A stretch of DNA of 18,979 nt from Hyphomonas sp. (GTDB lineage: Bacteria; Pseudomonadota; Alphaproteobacteria; Caulobacterales; Hyphomonadaceae), in NCBI GenBank assembly GCA_003486945.1, contig DNFL01000319.1, positions 1 to 18,979 of the forward strand, written 5' to 3'. Below the pieces are notes generated by a model. That model was not told the DNA's origin. It searched no databases and saw only the letters and a list, made by a program, of their open reading frames with translations. Below are positions 1 to 9,051 of this stretch, piece after piece. Position numbers and translations under genes: made by a program. The first letter of the stretch is position 1; each line of letters starts with the position of its first letter.

Positions 1-20
1 TACACGACCTCTTCCGATCT
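1..20 (+). other. Sequencing-adapter remnant (not genomic)
   Basis: These 20 bases read TACACGAC followed directly by CTCTTCCGATCT. This is the 3' end of the Illumina TruSeq read-1 adapter (TACACGAC-G-CTCTTCCGATCT) with one G missing. It sits at the very edge of the window, and the recognisable NuoG protein begins immediately after it. The adapter happens to stay open in the nuoG frame, so an automatic gene caller would translate it as six false residues (Y-T-T-S-S-D). The base match is seen directly; calling it a library artefact is inference from knowledge of the adapter. Confidence 0.9.
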
Positions 21-21
21 G

Positions 22-654
22 CACACCGCGGCCGGCCGTGTTGGCGCGCTCGATGTTGGTTTCGTGCCCGCCAACGGCGGCAAGGCGACAGCAGAAATCC
101 TGTCGGGCGGAATGAAAACTGTTGTTCTGCTCGGCGCGGACGAAGTTGATCTGTCGAAACTCGGCAGCGCTCAAGTCATCTATGTCGGTTCGCATGGCGA
201 CGCTGGCGCTTCGAAGGCAGATATCGTTCTGCCCTCGGCGGCCTACACCGAAATGACCGCGACTTTTGTGAACACTGAAGGCCGGGTCCAGATGACCAAC
301 CGCGCCGTGCAGCCGAAGGGCGAAGCGCGCGAAGGCTGGGCGATCTTCAGGGCTCTCTCCGGCCTGTTCGGCAAGCCGCTTCCCTACGATACGGCAGACG
401 CCTTGCGCGATCTTCTTCGCGGCAAGGCCGGCGAGAATACGCCTTTCTCCGGCCGGGGCTATGCGCCGGGCGCGAAAGGTGTTGAGGCGCTCAAGGCGGC
501 CGCGCCTGCTGCGGCATCTTCGCTGGGCAGCGCACCATTTGCGCCGGTTGTCGACGACTTCTATTTCACCAATCCCATCGCCCGCGCCTCGCGCACGATG
601 GCCGAGTGCTCTGCGCTGGCGACCAGCCTAGACACTGCGGTAGCGGCGGAGTAG
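22..654 (+). CDS. nuoG: NADH-quinone oxidoreductase subunit G, C-terminal part (5' partial)
   Basis: This is the C-terminal ~210 residues of NuoG, the large iron-sulfur subunit of the complex I peripheral arm that passes electrons from NADH towards quinone. The visible part opens with HTAAGRVGALDVGFVP, typical of the molybdopterin-oxidoreductase-like domain of NuoG. It ends with DDFYFTNPIARASRTMAECSALA, the usual alphaproteobacterial C-terminus. The cysteine-rich N-terminal cluster region and the rest of the fold lie beyond the left edge. A GTG at 64 could be mistaken for a start, but the homology continues upstream of it, so the gene is truncated by the contig end and does not start there. 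The first codon fully clear of the adapter is at 22. nuoH follows after 9 nt, so the two are cotranscribed. Confidence 0.95.
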   Translation, partial: HTAAGRVGALDVGFVPANGGKATAEILSGGMKTVVLLGADEVDLSKLGSAQVIYVGSHGDAGASKADIVLPSAAYTEMTATFVNTEGRVQMTNRAVQPKGEAREGWAIFRALSGLFGKPLPYDTADALRDLLRGKAGENTPFSGRGYAPGAKGVEALKAAAPAAASSLGSAPFAPVVDDFYFTNPIARASRTMAECSALATSLDTAVAAE

Positions 655-663
655 GGCGGCGCC

Positions 664-1758
664 ATGAGTAATGCCATCGAGTCTCTGGGGAGCTTCTGGG
701 GCCCGCTTCTGGTGCTCGGCCAGATCGGCCTGTTCACCCTTGTGCTGCTCCTGTCGATCGCATTCCTCCTGCTGCTCGACCGAAAGGTCTGGGCCGGTGT
801 GATGATGCGCAAGGGACCGAACGTGGTAGGCCCGTTCGGTCTGCTGCAGTCTTTCGCGGACTTCGGGAAATTCCTGCTCAAGGAAATCGTGATCCCGGCC
901 GGAGCGAACAAGTTCGTCTTCCTGTTTGCGCCGATCCTGACTTGTACGCTCGCGTTTGCGGCCTGGGCGGCCATTCCCGTTGCGCCCGGCACCGACGCTG
1001 GCACTAGCTGGGTGGTTGCCGATCTCAACGTCGGCATCCTCTACCTCTTCGCCATCAGCTCACTCGGTGTCTACGGCATCATCATGGGCGGCTGGGCATC
1101 GAACTCGAAATATCCGTTCCTCGGCGCGCTCCGTTCGGCGGCGCAGATGGTGTCCTATGAAGTCTCCATCGGCTTCGTGATCATCACGGTGATCCTGCTC
1201 GTCGGCTCGATGAACCTCAGCGACATTGTCAACAACCAGGCCGGCGGCCTGCAGAACTGGCACGCGTTCAGTTTCCAGAACTTCCCACTGATCGTCGTCA
1301 TGTTCCCGATGTTCGTGATCTTCTTCATCTCGGCGCTGGCGGAAACAAACCGTCCACCGTTCGACCTCCCGGAGGCGGAATCCGAACTCGTTGCGGGCTA
1401 CCAGGTTGAGTATGGCTCGACGCCCTACCTGCTCTTCATGCTCGGCGAGTATCTGAACATCGTCTTGATGTGCGCGATGATGACGATCCTGTTCCTTGGC
1501 GGATGGCATGGTCCCGTTGCACTCGGGTCAGAAGTTGTTGGCCAGCTGCCGGTTCTGCTTGTCAGTCTCGCGGGCCTCTTCTGGTTCATGCTGAAGGTGC
1601 TGTTCCTGTTCTTCCTGTTCGCGATGGTGAAGGCTATCGTGCCGCGCTACCGCTATGACCAGCTCATGCGCCTTGGCTGGAAAATCTTCCTGCCGACTTC
1701 TCTAGCCGCTGTTCTGGTCGTGGCTGGCTATGTCACTTACTTCGGAGTTCAGTCATGA
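664..1758 (+). CDS. nuoH: NADH-quinone oxidoreductase subunit H
   Basis: NuoH (ND1 homologue) is a multi-helix inner-membrane subunit that joins the peripheral and membrane arms of complex I and forms much of the quinone-binding cavity. The 364-residue protein is close to the family length. Diagnostic stretches are DRKVWAG (39-45), [16 protein letters not shown] (51-66), the [13 protein letters not shown] segment near 158-170, and [13 protein letters not shown] (227-239). The last is the acidic cytoplasmic loop that lines the quinone site and links it to proton channels. The start is an ATG 9 nt after the nuoG stop. The stop overlaps the nuoI start (ATGA, 4 nt), which indicates translational coupling. 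Nothing is missing or unusual. Confidence 0.98.
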   Translation: MSNAIESLGSFWGPLLVLGQIGLFTLVLLLSIAFLLLLDRKVWAGVMMRKGPNVVGPFGLLQSFADFGKFLLKEIVIPAGANKFVFLFAPILTCTLAFAAWAAIPVAPGTDAGTSWVVADLNVGILYLFAISSLGVYGIIMGGWASNSKYPFLGALRSAAQMVSYEVSIGFVIITVILLVGSMNLSDIVNNQAGGLQNWHAFSFQNFPLIVVMFPMFVIFFISALAETNRPPFDLPEAESELVAGYQVEYGSTPYLLFMLGEYLNIVLMCAMMTILFLGGWHGPVALGSEVVGQLPVLLVSLAGLFWFMLKVLFLFFLFAMVKAIVPRYRYDQLMRLGWKIFLPTSLAAVLVVAGYVTYFGVQS

Positions 1759-2240
1759 GCCTCGGACAGACCATTCGCGGCGCGCTTCTGACCGACTTCC
1801 TAGGTGCCTTCTGGCTTGCCACGGTCGAGATGTTCCGCCGCAAGGCGACCGTGAACTATCCGTTCGAGAAGAACCCGCTTTCGCCTCGCTTCCGGGGCGA
1901 GCACGCACTGCGCCGCTATCCGAGCGGCGAAGAGCGTTGCATCGCATGCAAACTGTGTGAGGCAATCTGCCCGGCGCAGGCCATCACCATCGAAGCCGAG
2001 CCGCGCGAAGACGGCGCTCGTCGCACCACGCGCTACGACATCGACATGGTAAAGTGCATCTACTGCGGCTTCTGTCAGGAGGCCTGCCCGGTGGATGCCA
2101 TCGTCGAGGGGCCGAACTTCGAGTTCGCGACCGAAACACGCGAGGAGCTATTCTATGACAAGGAACGGCTGCTGGCGAATGGCGACCGCTGGGAACGGCT
2201 GATCGCAAAGAATCTTGAGCTTGACGCGCCGTATCGATAG
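1755..2240 (+). CDS. nuoI: NADH-quinone oxidoreductase subunit I (two [4Fe-4S] clusters)
   Basis: NuoI (TYKY homologue) is the ferredoxin-like peripheral subunit that carries clusters N6a and N6b, relaying electrons to the terminal cluster N2. The 161-residue protein contains two complete CxxCxxCxxxCP motifs: C62, C65, C68, C72 and C101, C104, C107, C111. The N-terminal stretch [29 protein letters not shown] is the membrane-associated helix region usual in this subunit. The ATG overlaps the nuoH stop by 4 nt. It is followed by a 65-nt gap, the only real spacer within the nuo genes here. Confidence 0.98.
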   Translation: MSLGQTIRGALLTDFLGAFWLATVEMFRRKATVNYPFEKNPLSPRFRGEHALRRYPSGEERCIACKLCEAICPAQAITIEAEPREDGARRTTRYDIDMVKCIYCGFCQEACPVDAIVEGPNFEFATETREELFYDKERLLANGDRWERLIAKNLELDAPYR

Positions 2241-2263
2241 CGCGCCGAACTGGTTGAGTTGAA

Positions 2264-2281
2264 TGGCAGCGCTGGCTGCCA
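2264..2281 (+). other. Stem-loop in the nuoI-nuoJ gap
   Basis: A perfect 7-bp inverted repeat (TGGCAGC, loop GCTG, GCTGCCA) lies in the 65-nt spacer between the nuoI stop and the nuoJ start. No T-run follows, so it does not look like an intrinsic terminator. It ends about 15 nt before the purine-rich nuoJ ribosome-binding region (GAGAAGG, 2297-2303). A role in mRNA stability or in tuning nuoJ translation is possible but is inference. A 7-bp repeat can also occur by chance in GC-rich DNA. Confidence 0.4.
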
Positions 2282-2305
2282 GATTGGAAGAGGGGCGAGA
2301 AGGCT

Positions 2306-2899
2306 GTGGCACTGATCGCATTTGGATTGATCGCGGCTGTCGTGATCCTATCGGCGTTGTTCGTCATCATGGCGCGCAACCCGGTGCACTCTGTGCTGTG
2401 GCTGATCCTCGCTTTTTTCTCGTCGGCCGGCATGCTGGTTCTGATCGGCGCTGAATTCCTCGCGATGCTGCTGATCGTCGTCTACGTCGGCGCGGTCGCG
2501 GTGCTGTTCCTTTTTGTCGTGATGATGCTCGACGTGGATTTCGTCGAGTTGAAACAGGGAAGTCTTGGCTACTGGCCATTTGCCCTGCTGATCGGCGCGA
2601 TCCTGATCGCGGAGATGGCGCTTGTCTGGGCGGCCAGCGGTTCCCTGCCAACCGATGTGTTCGATCCAGCTCCGGGCGCGGCGACGAACGCCGAAGCGAT
2701 CGGCGCGGTTATGTACACGGAATATCTTCTCTTGTTCCAACTAGCGGGCGGCATCCTGCTGGTCGCAATGATTGGGGCCATTGTCCTGACGCTGCGCCAC
2801 CGGCCGCATGTCAAACGCCAGAACGTCGCCAAGCAGACCGGCCGGCGCCGCGCAGACGCCATCGAAATGAAAGACCCGGCACCGGGGCAGGGGATCTGA
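2306..2899 (+). CDS. nuoJ: NADH-quinone oxidoreductase subunit J
   Basis: NuoJ (ND6 homologue) is an inner-membrane subunit of the complex I membrane arm. The 197-residue protein has about five hydrophobic helices. The signature is the third-helix region Y60 [14 protein letters not shown] (61-74), the conserved segment whose distorted helix takes part in coupling quinone reduction to proton transfer. The C-terminal tail after [14 protein letters not shown] is basic and soluble, as in alphaproteobacterial homologues. The start is a GTG at 2306, chosen because GAGAAGG lies 2-3 nt upstream and the hydrophobic N-terminus [15 protein letters not shown] begins there. The gap to nuoK is 1 nt. Confidence 0.96.
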   Translation: MALIAFGLIAAVVILSALFVIMARNPVHSVLWLILAFFSSAGMLVLIGAEFLAMLLIVVYVGAVAVLFLFVVMMLDVDFVELKQGSLGYWPFALLIGAILIAEMALVWAASGSLPTDVFDPAPGAATNAEAIGAVMYTEYLLLFQLAGGILLVAMIGAIVLTLRHRPHVKRQNVAKQTGRRRADAIEMKDPAPGQGI

Positions 2900-2900
2900 C

Positions 2901-3212
2901 ATGATGGAACTCGGCCTCATCCACTATCTCATCGTTTCCGCGGCGCTGTTCACGATTGGCGTTGTCGGCATCTTCGTGAACCGCAAGAACGTTATCGTCA
3001 TCCTGATGGCGCTCGAACTGATCCTCCTGTCGGTGAACATCAACCTTGTCGCGTTCTCGGTCTTCACCGGAACGATCCAGGGACAGATCTTCGCGATGCT
3101 TGTGCTGACCGTTGCCGCTGCTGAAGCCGCCGTCGGCCTCGCGATCCTCGTCGTTTATTTCCGGAACCGCCGCGACATCTCGGTTGAGAATGTCGACCTG
3201 ATGAAAGGCTGA
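2901..3212 (+). CDS. nuoK: NADH-quinone oxidoreductase subunit K
   Basis: NuoK (ND4L homologue) is a three-helix subunit of the complex I membrane arm that carries buried glutamates on the proton pathway. The protein has 103 residues from the first of two adjacent ATG codons (2901, 2904), or 102 from the second. Counted from the first ATG, E39 in [18 protein letters not shown] and E75 in [13 protein letters not shown] correspond to the two conserved membrane glutamates of the family (E36 and E72 in E. coli). The gene starts 1 nt after nuoJ ends and is followed after 8 nt by nuoL. Confidence 0.98.
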   Translation: MMELGLIHYLIVSAALFTIGVVGIFVNRKNVIVILMALELILLSVNINLVAFSVFTGTIQGQIFAMLVLTVAAAEAAVGLAILVVYFRNRRDISVENVDLMKG

Positions 3213-3220
3213 CCCTCAGT

Positions 3221-5377
3221 ATGCTTCCGGATAGCCTGCTCATCTATATCGTCCTGGCGCCCGGCCTCGCGGCGCTCACCGGCCTGTTCCACAAATGGAT
3301 CGGCGACCGCATCGTCATGTTTGCGACGACCGGCGTTGTGCTTTCCGCAGGTGCACTCTCGCTCTTCCAGCTTTTTGCCTATGTCGCAGGCCTCGGCCAT
3401 GCTGGCGCAGCGGAACATCATGCAGGCGGTTTCGATGCTTACCTGACAGCGGGCGCCGAAGCCGCAGCTTCCGAGCTGAACCAGCATGTCATCAAGCTGA
3501 TGCCGTGGATCCATGTCGGCGACTTCAAGGCCGACTGGGCGATCCGGGTGGATGCGCTCTCCATCGTCATGATGGCTGTGATCACGGGCGTCTCCGGTCT
3601 CGTGCACCTCTACTCGTGGGGCTACATGAGCGAGGACCCGCACAAGGCGCGCTTCTTCAGCTACCTGTCGCTCTTCACTTTCATGATGCTGATGCTCGTG
3701 GTGGCGGACAACTTCATCCAGCTGTTCTTCGGCTGGGAAGGCGTAGGTCTCGCGTCCTACCTGCTGATTGGTTTCTGGTACACCAAGAAGGCGCCGAACG
3801 ACGCCTCGATCAAAGCCTTCGTGACGAACCGCGTTGGTGACTTTGGTCTCGCGCTTGGCATCATGGCGGTGTTCTTCGTATTCCGCACGGTTGAGTTTGC
3901 GCCCGTTCTGGACGCAATCCGCAACAACACTGTCGTCACACCCGTTGCCTTCGCGGAAGCGCTCCCGGCTCGGGAATCCGTGTTCGTATTCCTGGGTGAG
4001 CGTGTCTACGCGCTCGAGGTGATCGGCATCCTGCTCTTCATCGGCGCAATGGGTAAGTCGGCTCAGTTCTTCCTGCACGTCTGGCTTCCGGACGCGATGG
4101 AAGGCCCGACGCCGGTGTCCGCGCTGATCCACGCGGCAACGATGGTGACCGCAGGTGTTTACCTCGTCTGTCTCCTGTCGCCGATCTATGAGCACACAAT
4201 CTATGCGGCCGGCATGGTGACCATCGTCGGCGCAGTGACGGCCCTCTACGCCGCAACCGTCGGCATGGCGCAGAACGACATCAAGCGCGTGATCGCCTAC
4301 TCAACCTGTTCGCAGCTCGGCTACATGTTCTTTGCGGCCGGAGTCGGCGCCTACGAGGCGGCGATGTTCCACCTCTTCACGCACGCCTTCTTCAAGGCGC
4401 TCCTGTTCCTCGGCGCAGGCTCCGTCATTCACGGCATGCACCACGAGCAGGATATGCGCCGCATGGGCGGCCTCGCGAAGTTCATGCCGCTGACATACGC
4501 CGCGATGATGATCGGCACGATCGCCATCATCGGCCTCGGCCTTCCGCACACGAAGTTCGGCTTCGCGGGCTTCTTCTCCAAGGATGCGATCCTTGAAAGC
4601 ACATTCGCTGGCGGCACGGCGCAGATCATGTTTGCGCAAGTAGCGTTCTGGTTCGGCCTCGTCGCGGCTTTCCTCACCAGTTTCTATTCATGGCGCCTGA
4701 TCTACATGACCTTCCACGGCCCGATGGCTTCGGCAGCGCATGGCGATCACCACCACGACGCTCACGCCCACGATGCACAAGGCCAAGACGACCACGGCCA
4801 TGATCAAGGTCCACATGAAAGCCCACTGACGATGCTGATCCCGCTGGGACTGCTGAGCATCGGCGCGATCTTCGCTGGCGTCTATTTCTATGACGCGTTC
4901 GTGGAGAAGCAGAACGAGCTCTTCTGGGCCGGTGCCATCTATCGCGCGGCGGAGAACCATGTGCTGCATGATCGCCACTATGTGCCGGAGTGGGTGCTCT
5001 GGGCGCCGCTGGTGGTCACGGTTGGCGGATTCCTGATCGCGACGTTCACCTACTTCTTCAATCGCGGCGTCGGCAAACGTGTGGCGGACAGCGGAGGACC
5101 GCTGCACGCTCTGTTCTCGAATAAATGGTACTTCGACGAAATCTACCAGGCCACCCTCGTGCGCGGCTCGGCATTGCTCGGCAATCTCTTCTGGAAGGCT
5201 GACAAGAAGATTATCGACGGGATCGGCCCTGACGGAACGGCGAGCCTTGCCAAGTTCAGCGCACGCCAACTTTCGAAAATGCATACCGGGTATCTGTACC
5301 ACTACGCTTTCGTGATCATCGGTGCGGTGATCGTCTTCGGTGCCGTCCTGTGGCTTCGGACCGGAGGAGCGAACTGA
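3221..5377 (+). CDS. nuoL: NADH-quinone oxidoreductase subunit L, with histidine-rich loop
   Basis: NuoL (ND5 homologue) is the distal antiporter-like proton-channel subunit of complex I, with a long C-terminal lateral helix that runs along the membrane arm. The 718-residue protein is slightly longer than the E. coli form. Channel residues are visible: E173 in [19 protein letters not shown], and K279 in [38 protein letters not shown]. Residues 507-532 form a loop with nine histidines and several aspartates ([14 protein letters not shown] and onward), between helices ending [11 protein letters not shown] and beginning [12 protein letters not shown]. His/acidic-rich loops at this point are known in alphaproteobacterial NuoL, though their role is unclear. 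The stop overlaps the nuoM start by 1 nt (TGATG). Confidence 0.98.
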   Translation: MLPDSLLIYIVLAPGLAALTGLFHKWIGDRIVMFATTGVVLSAGALSLFQLFAYVAGLGHAGAAEHHAGGFDAYLTAGAEAAASELNQHVIKLMPWIHVGDFKADWAIRVDALSIVMMAVITGVSGLVHLYSWGYMSEDPHKARFFSYLSLFTFMMLMLVVADNFIQLFFGWEGVGLASYLLIGFWYTKKAPNDASIKAFVTNRVGDFGLALGIMAVFFVFRTVEFAPVLDAIRNNTVVTPVAFAEALPARESVFVFLGERVYALEVIGILLFIGAMGKSAQFFLHVWLPDAMEGPTPVSALIHAATMVTAGVYLVCLLSPIYEHTIYAAGMVTIVGAVTALYAATVGMAQNDIKRVIAYSTCSQLGYMFFAAGVGAYEAAMFHLFTHAFFKALLFLGAGSVIHGMHHEQDMRRMGGLAKFMPLTYAAMMIGTIAIIGLGLPHTKFGFAGFFSKDAILESTFAGGTAQIMFAQVAFWFGLVAAFLTSFYSWRLIYMTFHGPMASAAHGDHHHDAHAHDAQGQDDHGHDQGPHESPLTMLIPLGLLSIGAIFAGVYFYDAFVEKQNELFWAGAIYRAAENHVLHDRHYVPEWVLWAPLVVTVGGFLIATFTYFFNRGVGKRVADSGGPLHALFSNKWYFDEIYQATLVRGSALLGNLFWKADKKIIDGIGPDGTASLAKFSARQLSKMHTGYLYHYAFVIIGAVIVFGAVLWLRTGGAN
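5363..5369 (+). promoter_or_regulatory. Shine-Dalgarno site that fixes the nuoM start
   Basis: GGAGGAG lies inside the 3' end of nuoL, 7 nt before the ATG at 5377. It supports that ATG over the upstream in-frame GTG at 5350, which would add nine residues (starting MASDRRSEL) that do not resemble a NuoM N-terminus. Confidence 0.8.
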
Positions 5378-6879
5378 TGGGCGGCTTCCCGATCCTGACG
5401 GTTATGACGTTCCTGCCGCTGGCAGGCGCGTTCCTCGTGATGCTTGTCCGCGCTGCGACGGCCGGCAGCCGGCAAGGAAGTGCCTCTGCCGAGTCCCGGA
5501 AAGCGGTGCTGATGGCGGCGTTCATCATCTCGGCTGCGACGTTTGTCGCATCCGTGGCGGCCTACTTTGCGTTCGATCCTTCGAAGGTGGGATATCAGCT
5601 CGTTGAGCAACATGCCTGGTACGGCCCGATCAGCTACAAGCTTGGCGTGGACGGACTGTCTCTGGCGCTGATCCTGCTGACAACTTTCCTCACACCGATC
5701 TGCCTGCTCGCCAGCTGGAACTCGATCGAAGAGCGCGTGACGGAATATGTCATCGCCTTCCTCGTACTCGAAACCTTCATGATCGGCGTTTTCACCGCGC
5801 TCGATCTGGTGCTGTTCTATATCTTCTTCGAAGCCGGCCTGATCCCGATGTTCCTCATCGTCGGCATCTGGGGCGGCAAGGACCGGGTCTATGCCGCGTT
5901 CAAGTTCTTCCTCTACACGCTGATCGGTTCACTGCTGATGCTCGTGGCTGTGGTCTACATGATCCAGGTTGCAGGCTCTGCAGACTTCGAAATGCTGGAG
6001 AAGTTCGCCTTCGCGCCGGGGATCCAGACATGGCTCTGGCTGGCTTTCGCGGCATCGTTCGCTGTGAAACTGCCGATGTGGCCGGTGCACACATGGCTTC
6101 CGGATGCGCACGTTCAGGCGCCGACGGCCGGCTCCGTCATCCTCGCAGGCGTGCTGCTGAAGATGGGCGGCTACGGCTTCCTGCGCTTCTCGCTGCCGAT
6201 GTTCCCGGATGCGAGCCAGCTCTTCCAGCCCGCAATGTTCGTGCTGGCGGTGATCGCCATCGTCTACACTTCGCTTGTCGCTTGGCGGCAGACGGACATG
6301 AAGAAGCTGATCGCCTATTCGTCCGTTGCGCACATGGGCTTCGTGACGCTCGGCATTTTCGCGTTCAATGAGACCGGTGTTCAGGGCGCCATCTTCCAGA
6401 TGCTGAGCCACGGCCTCATTTCCGGCGCGCTCTTCCTGATCGTCGGCGTTGTTTACGACCGTATGCACACGCGCGAAATCTCGGCCTATGGCGGCCTGGT
6501 AAGCCGCATGCCGATCTACGCATCCTTCTTCATGCTGTTCACAATGGCCAACGTAGGCCTGCCGGGGACCAGCGGCTTCGTCGGTGAGATCCTGACGATG
6601 GTCGGCGGCTTCCAGGCCTCGACATGGGCAGCAGCCGGCGCGGCGCTCGGCGTCATCTTCTCGGCAGTCTACATGCTGACCCTCTATCGCCGGACGGTGT
6701 TCGGAGAGATCACCAATCCCGCGCTGAACGGCATCAAGGACATGAACCTGATCGAGTGGGTGTGCATTGCACCGCTTGCGTTCCTGACGATCCTGTTCGG
6801 TGTCGCACCCAACCTGATCTTTAGTTTCACCGACGGCGCCGCAAACCGCGTCCTGTCGCTCATGGCCGGAGGCCAGTAA
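5377..6879 (+). CDS. nuoM: NADH-quinone oxidoreductase subunit M
   Basis: NuoM (ND4 homologue) is the middle antiporter-like proton-channel subunit of complex I. From the ATG at 5377 the protein has 500 residues, a normal family length, and begins [19 protein letters not shown]. Key channel residues are E152 in [20 protein letters not shown] and K231 in [38 protein letters not shown]. The [15 protein letters not shown] segment is also typical. The start overlaps the nuoL stop by 1 nt and has a strong Shine-Dalgarno site at 5363-5369. An upstream in-frame GTG at 5350 is rejected as the start. nuoN begins 3 nt after the stop. Confidence 0.98.
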   Translation: MGGFPILTVMTFLPLAGAFLVMLVRAATAGSRQGSASAESRKAVLMAAFIISAATFVASVAAYFAFDPSKVGYQLVEQHAWYGPISYKLGVDGLSLALILLTTFLTPICLLASWNSIEERVTEYVIAFLVLETFMIGVFTALDLVLFYIFFEAGLIPMFLIVGIWGGKDRVYAAFKFFLYTLIGSLLMLVAVVYMIQVAGSADFEMLEKFAFAPGIQTWLWLAFAASFAVKLPMWPVHTWLPDAHVQAPTAGSVILAGVLLKMGGYGFLRFSLPMFPDASQLFQPAMFVLAVIAIVYTSLVAWRQTDMKKLIAYSSVAHMGFVTLGIFAFNETGVQGAIFQMLSHGLISGALFLIVGVVYDRMHTREISAYGGLVSRMPIYASFFMLFTMANVGLPGTSGFVGEILTMVGGFQASTWAAAGAALGVIFSAVYMLTLYRRTVFGEITNPALNGIKDMNLIEWVCIAPLAFLTILFGVAPNLIFSFTDGAANRVLSLMAGGQ

Positions 6880-6882
6880 GTT

Positions 6883-8316
6883 ATGCTGGACGTCAACGCC
6901 ATCATCATCGCGGTTGCTCCGGAGCTCTGGCTGGCGTTTGCTGGCCTTGTCGGTGTGCTCGTGGGCGCAGTTCTTGGAGACCGGTTCAACGGCCTGTCCT
7001 ACAAATTCGGCGCACTCACACTGTTCGGCGCAGCTGCACTTGCCGCGATGCATTTCACCGGCGGCGAAGCCTTTAACGGCCTCGTTCGCACCAACACCTT
7101 CGTGAACTTTGCCAAAGTGATCAGCTTCGTGCTGGCAGGCGTCGCGCTACTCATCTCCGAAGGTTTCCTGAAGCGTCACGACACCAGCCGCTATGAGTAT
7201 GCGCTGCTGGTCATCTTCGCGAGCCTTGGCATGGGCATCATCCTGTCGGCGGCCGACCTGATGACGCTCTACATGGGCATCGAAACACTCAGCCTGTCTT
7301 CCTATGTGCTCGCAGCCTTCCACCGGGATTCGGCGCGCTCTTCGGAAGCGGGCCTGAAATACTTCGTTCTCGGGGCGCTTGCTTCCGGCATGCTGCTTTA
7401 TGGCGCGTCGCTGGTTTACGGCTTCACCGGAACCACCTCGTTTGCAAGCATCGCAGAAGCCGGTCTTTCGACGGGCGCCATGTTCGGCATGGTGCTGATG
7501 ATCGTAGGCCTTGCCTTCAAGATTTCCGCTGCGCCGATGCACGTCTGGACACCGGATGTCTATGAAGGTGCCCCGACACCTGTCGTCGCCTTCTTCGCAT
7601 CCGCGCCGAAGATGGCATCGACGGTCGTGTTCGCGAACATCATGTTCACGGTCTTCGCCGATGCGATCAGCCAGTGGCAGATCATCATCTCGATCATTGC
7701 CGGCCTGTCGATGGTCATCGGCTCTCTTGGCGCTCTGCTGCAGAACAACATCAAGCGTCTGCTTGGCTATTCTTCTATCGCCAACGTTGGCTATGCGCTC
7801 GTCGCCGTCGCGGCCGGCCAGGAACTGGGCGCGGCTGCGCTGCTGACCTTCTCGACCATCTATGTCGTAACGTCGCTTGGCCTGTTTGCCGGCGTGCTCG
7901 CCATGCGCCGCCGCGGCGGCATGGTCGAGAATATCAACGAACTGGGCGGTCTCGCGCGTACCAAGCCGATCCTGGCCGTGATGCTCTCCATACTGATCTT
8001 CTCAATCGCGGGCCTGCCGCCGTTTGGAGGATTCTTCGGCAAGTTCGAAGTACTTCGCGCTGGTCTTGATGCCGGGCTCCTGCCGCTCGCCATTCTGGTG
8101 GTCATCGCATCGGTCATCTCACTCGGTTACTATTTGAAGCTGATCAAGATCATGTGGTTCGATGAGCCGACCGAGCGGTTCGAAACTGTTGAGGTTCCGG
8201 TGCTGGCCACTGTGATCCTGACGGCGATCATCGCTGGCCTTGTCTTTATGGTGTTCATCAGCGAGCTTGGAACGGGCGGTTGGGCGACATTTGCTGCGGC
8301 GGGGCTGCAGCGTTGA
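6883..8316 (+). CDS. nuoN: NADH-quinone oxidoreductase subunit N
   Basis: NuoN (ND2 homologue) is the third antiporter-like proton-channel subunit of complex I and the one nearest the quinone module. The 477-residue protein shows E134 in [21 protein letters not shown]213 in [24 protein letters not shown], and the [20 protein letters not shown] and [12 protein letters not shown] segments seen in the family. GGAGG in the nuoM tail supplies the ribosome-binding site. This is the last nuo gene. The next gene (birA) probably starts on a TTG that overlaps the nuoN stop, so transcription and translation are likely to continue into the housekeeping cluster. Confidence 0.98.
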   Translation: MLDVNAIIIAVAPELWLAFAGLVGVLVGAVLGDRFNGLSYKFGALTLFGAAALAAMHFTGGEAFNGLVRTNTFVNFAKVISFVLAGVALLISEGFLKRHDTSRYEYALLVIFASLGMGIILSAADLMTLYMGIETLSLSSYVLAAFHRDSARSSEAGLKYFVLGALASGMLLYGASLVYGFTGTTSFASIAEAGLSTGAMFGMVLMIVGLAFKISAAPMHVWTPDVYEGAPTPVVAFFASAPKMASTVVFANIMFTVFADAISQWQIIISIIAGLSMVIGSLGALLQNNIKRLLGYSSIANVGYALVAVAAGQELGAAALLTFSTIYVVTSLGLFAGVLAMRRRGGMVENINELGGLARTKPILAVMLSILIFSIAGLPPFGGFFGKFEVLRAGLDAGLLPLAILVVIASVISLGYYLKLIKIMWFDEPTERFETVEVPVLATVILTAIIAGLVFMVFISELGTGGWATFAAAGLQR

Positions 8317-9044
8317 GCGAGACCTGGCCCATCTTCCGGGTGGGCGTGATCGACAGCACCAACACAGAGGCCAAGCGGCGCGCTGTCGGATCGTTTGCAG
8401 ATCAGTGGATCGTGGCGGACCAACAAACCGCGGGCAGGGGCCGGCAGGACCGCACCTGGCTCTCCCCGCTGGGCAATGTCTACGCCACGGCGCTGTTCCG
8501 TGAGCCTGGGGGAATTACCACAGCTTTGAGGGGGCCTTTTGCGTGCGCGCTTGCCGTCAGCGATGTCGTCCGTGAACTCGCGCCTCTCGCGGACGTTCGC
8601 CTGAAATGGCCAAACGACGTGCGGGTAGACCGCCGCAAAGTGTCCGGAATCCTCGTTGAAACAGGCGGGACAGGGCAGGAATTTTGGGTAGCCGCCGGGA
8701 TTGGCATCAATGTGCGCATTGTGCCCGACAACGTGTCCCAACCAGCAACCAGCCTGCTGGAACTGGGCGCTGCCCCATCGACAAGCGCTGAAACGGCGTT
8801 CCTCGCCCTTGTCAGGGCCTTTGACCGCCGCCTTGCGCAATGCCGGCAGGGTTTTGCCGGAACACGCGCCGACTGGCTTGAGCGGGCAGAAGCGCTTGGC
8901 GGCGCGGTTCAGGTCCGTGCTGGAGACAGCCTGATTGAGGGCATATTTGAGGACCTGGAGGCCGACGGAGCGCTGCTGCTCCGATTGCCGGATGGGTCCC
9001 GCCGTTCCATAAGGGCCGGTGAAATCGAGATCCGAGGGAGCTGA
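8313..9044 (+). CDS. birA: Biotin--[acetyl-CoA carboxylase] ligase, short (non-repressor) form
   Basis: BirA activates biotin with ATP and attaches it to a lysine of biotin-dependent carboxylases. The motifs are complete: DSTNTEA (14-20), the biotinyl-AMP-binding loop GRGRQDRTW (41-49), KWPND (98-102) containing the catalytic lysine, KVSGILVE (109-116) and GIGINV (129-134). The catalytic domain begins almost at residue 1, so the N-terminal winged-helix domain of E. coli BirA is absent. This is a ligase only and cannot repress biotin genes directly. I chose the TTG at 8313, which overlaps the nuoN stop by 4 nt (TTGA) and gives 243 residues beginning (M)SETWPIF. Another TTG at 8280 would add 11 poorly matching residues. 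No ATG fits. Confidence 0.93.
   Translation: MSETWPIFRVGVIDSTNTEAKRRAVGSFADQWIVADQQTAGRGRQDRTWLSPLGNVYATALFREPGGITTALRGPFACALAVSDVVRELAPLADVRLKWPNDVRVDRRKVSGILVETGGTGQEFWVAAGIGINVRIVPDNVSQPATSLLELGAAPSTSAETAFLALVRAFDRRLAQCRQGFAGTRADWLERAEALGGAVQVRAGDSLIEGIFEDLEADGALLLRLPDGSRRSIRAGEIEIRGS
9034..9040 (+). promoter_or_regulatory. Shine-Dalgarno site of coaX
   Basis: GAGGGAG lies at the end of birA. It is 5 nt before a TTG at 9046 and 11 nt before the ATG at 9052. Spacing alone fits either codon, while the protein family starts favour the ATG. The in-frame GTG at 9019 lies upstream of this site and is unlikely to be used. Confidence 0.6.
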
Positions 9045-9051
9045 CTTGGCA

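Noticed and set aside
64..66. GTG at 64 as the start of a complete 196-residue gene
   Set aside because: NuoG homology continues upstream to base 22, so this is an internal valine codon of a gene cut by the contig edge.
2263..2454. A small plus-strand open frame starting in the nuoI-nuoJ gap (63 codons)
   Set aside because: Most of it overlaps nuoJ in another frame, it lacks a convincing ribosome-binding site, and its sequence looks like random GC-rich translation.
3155..4195. A 346-codon open frame on the minus strand opposite nuoK/nuoL
   Set aside because: It lies wholly opposite well-supported nuo coding sequence. Its translation is rich in H, R, E and D with no recognisable domain, as expected from the reverse complement of hydrophobic, GC-rich codons.
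5350..5376. GTG at 5350 as the nuoM start
   Set aside because: The strong Shine-Dalgarno at 5363-5369 and the family N-terminus both point to the ATG at 5377.
5929..7053. A 374-codon open frame on the minus strand opposite nuoM/nuoN
   Set aside because: It is the antisense of membrane-helix codons with biased composition and no family match. It overlaps two certain genes completely.
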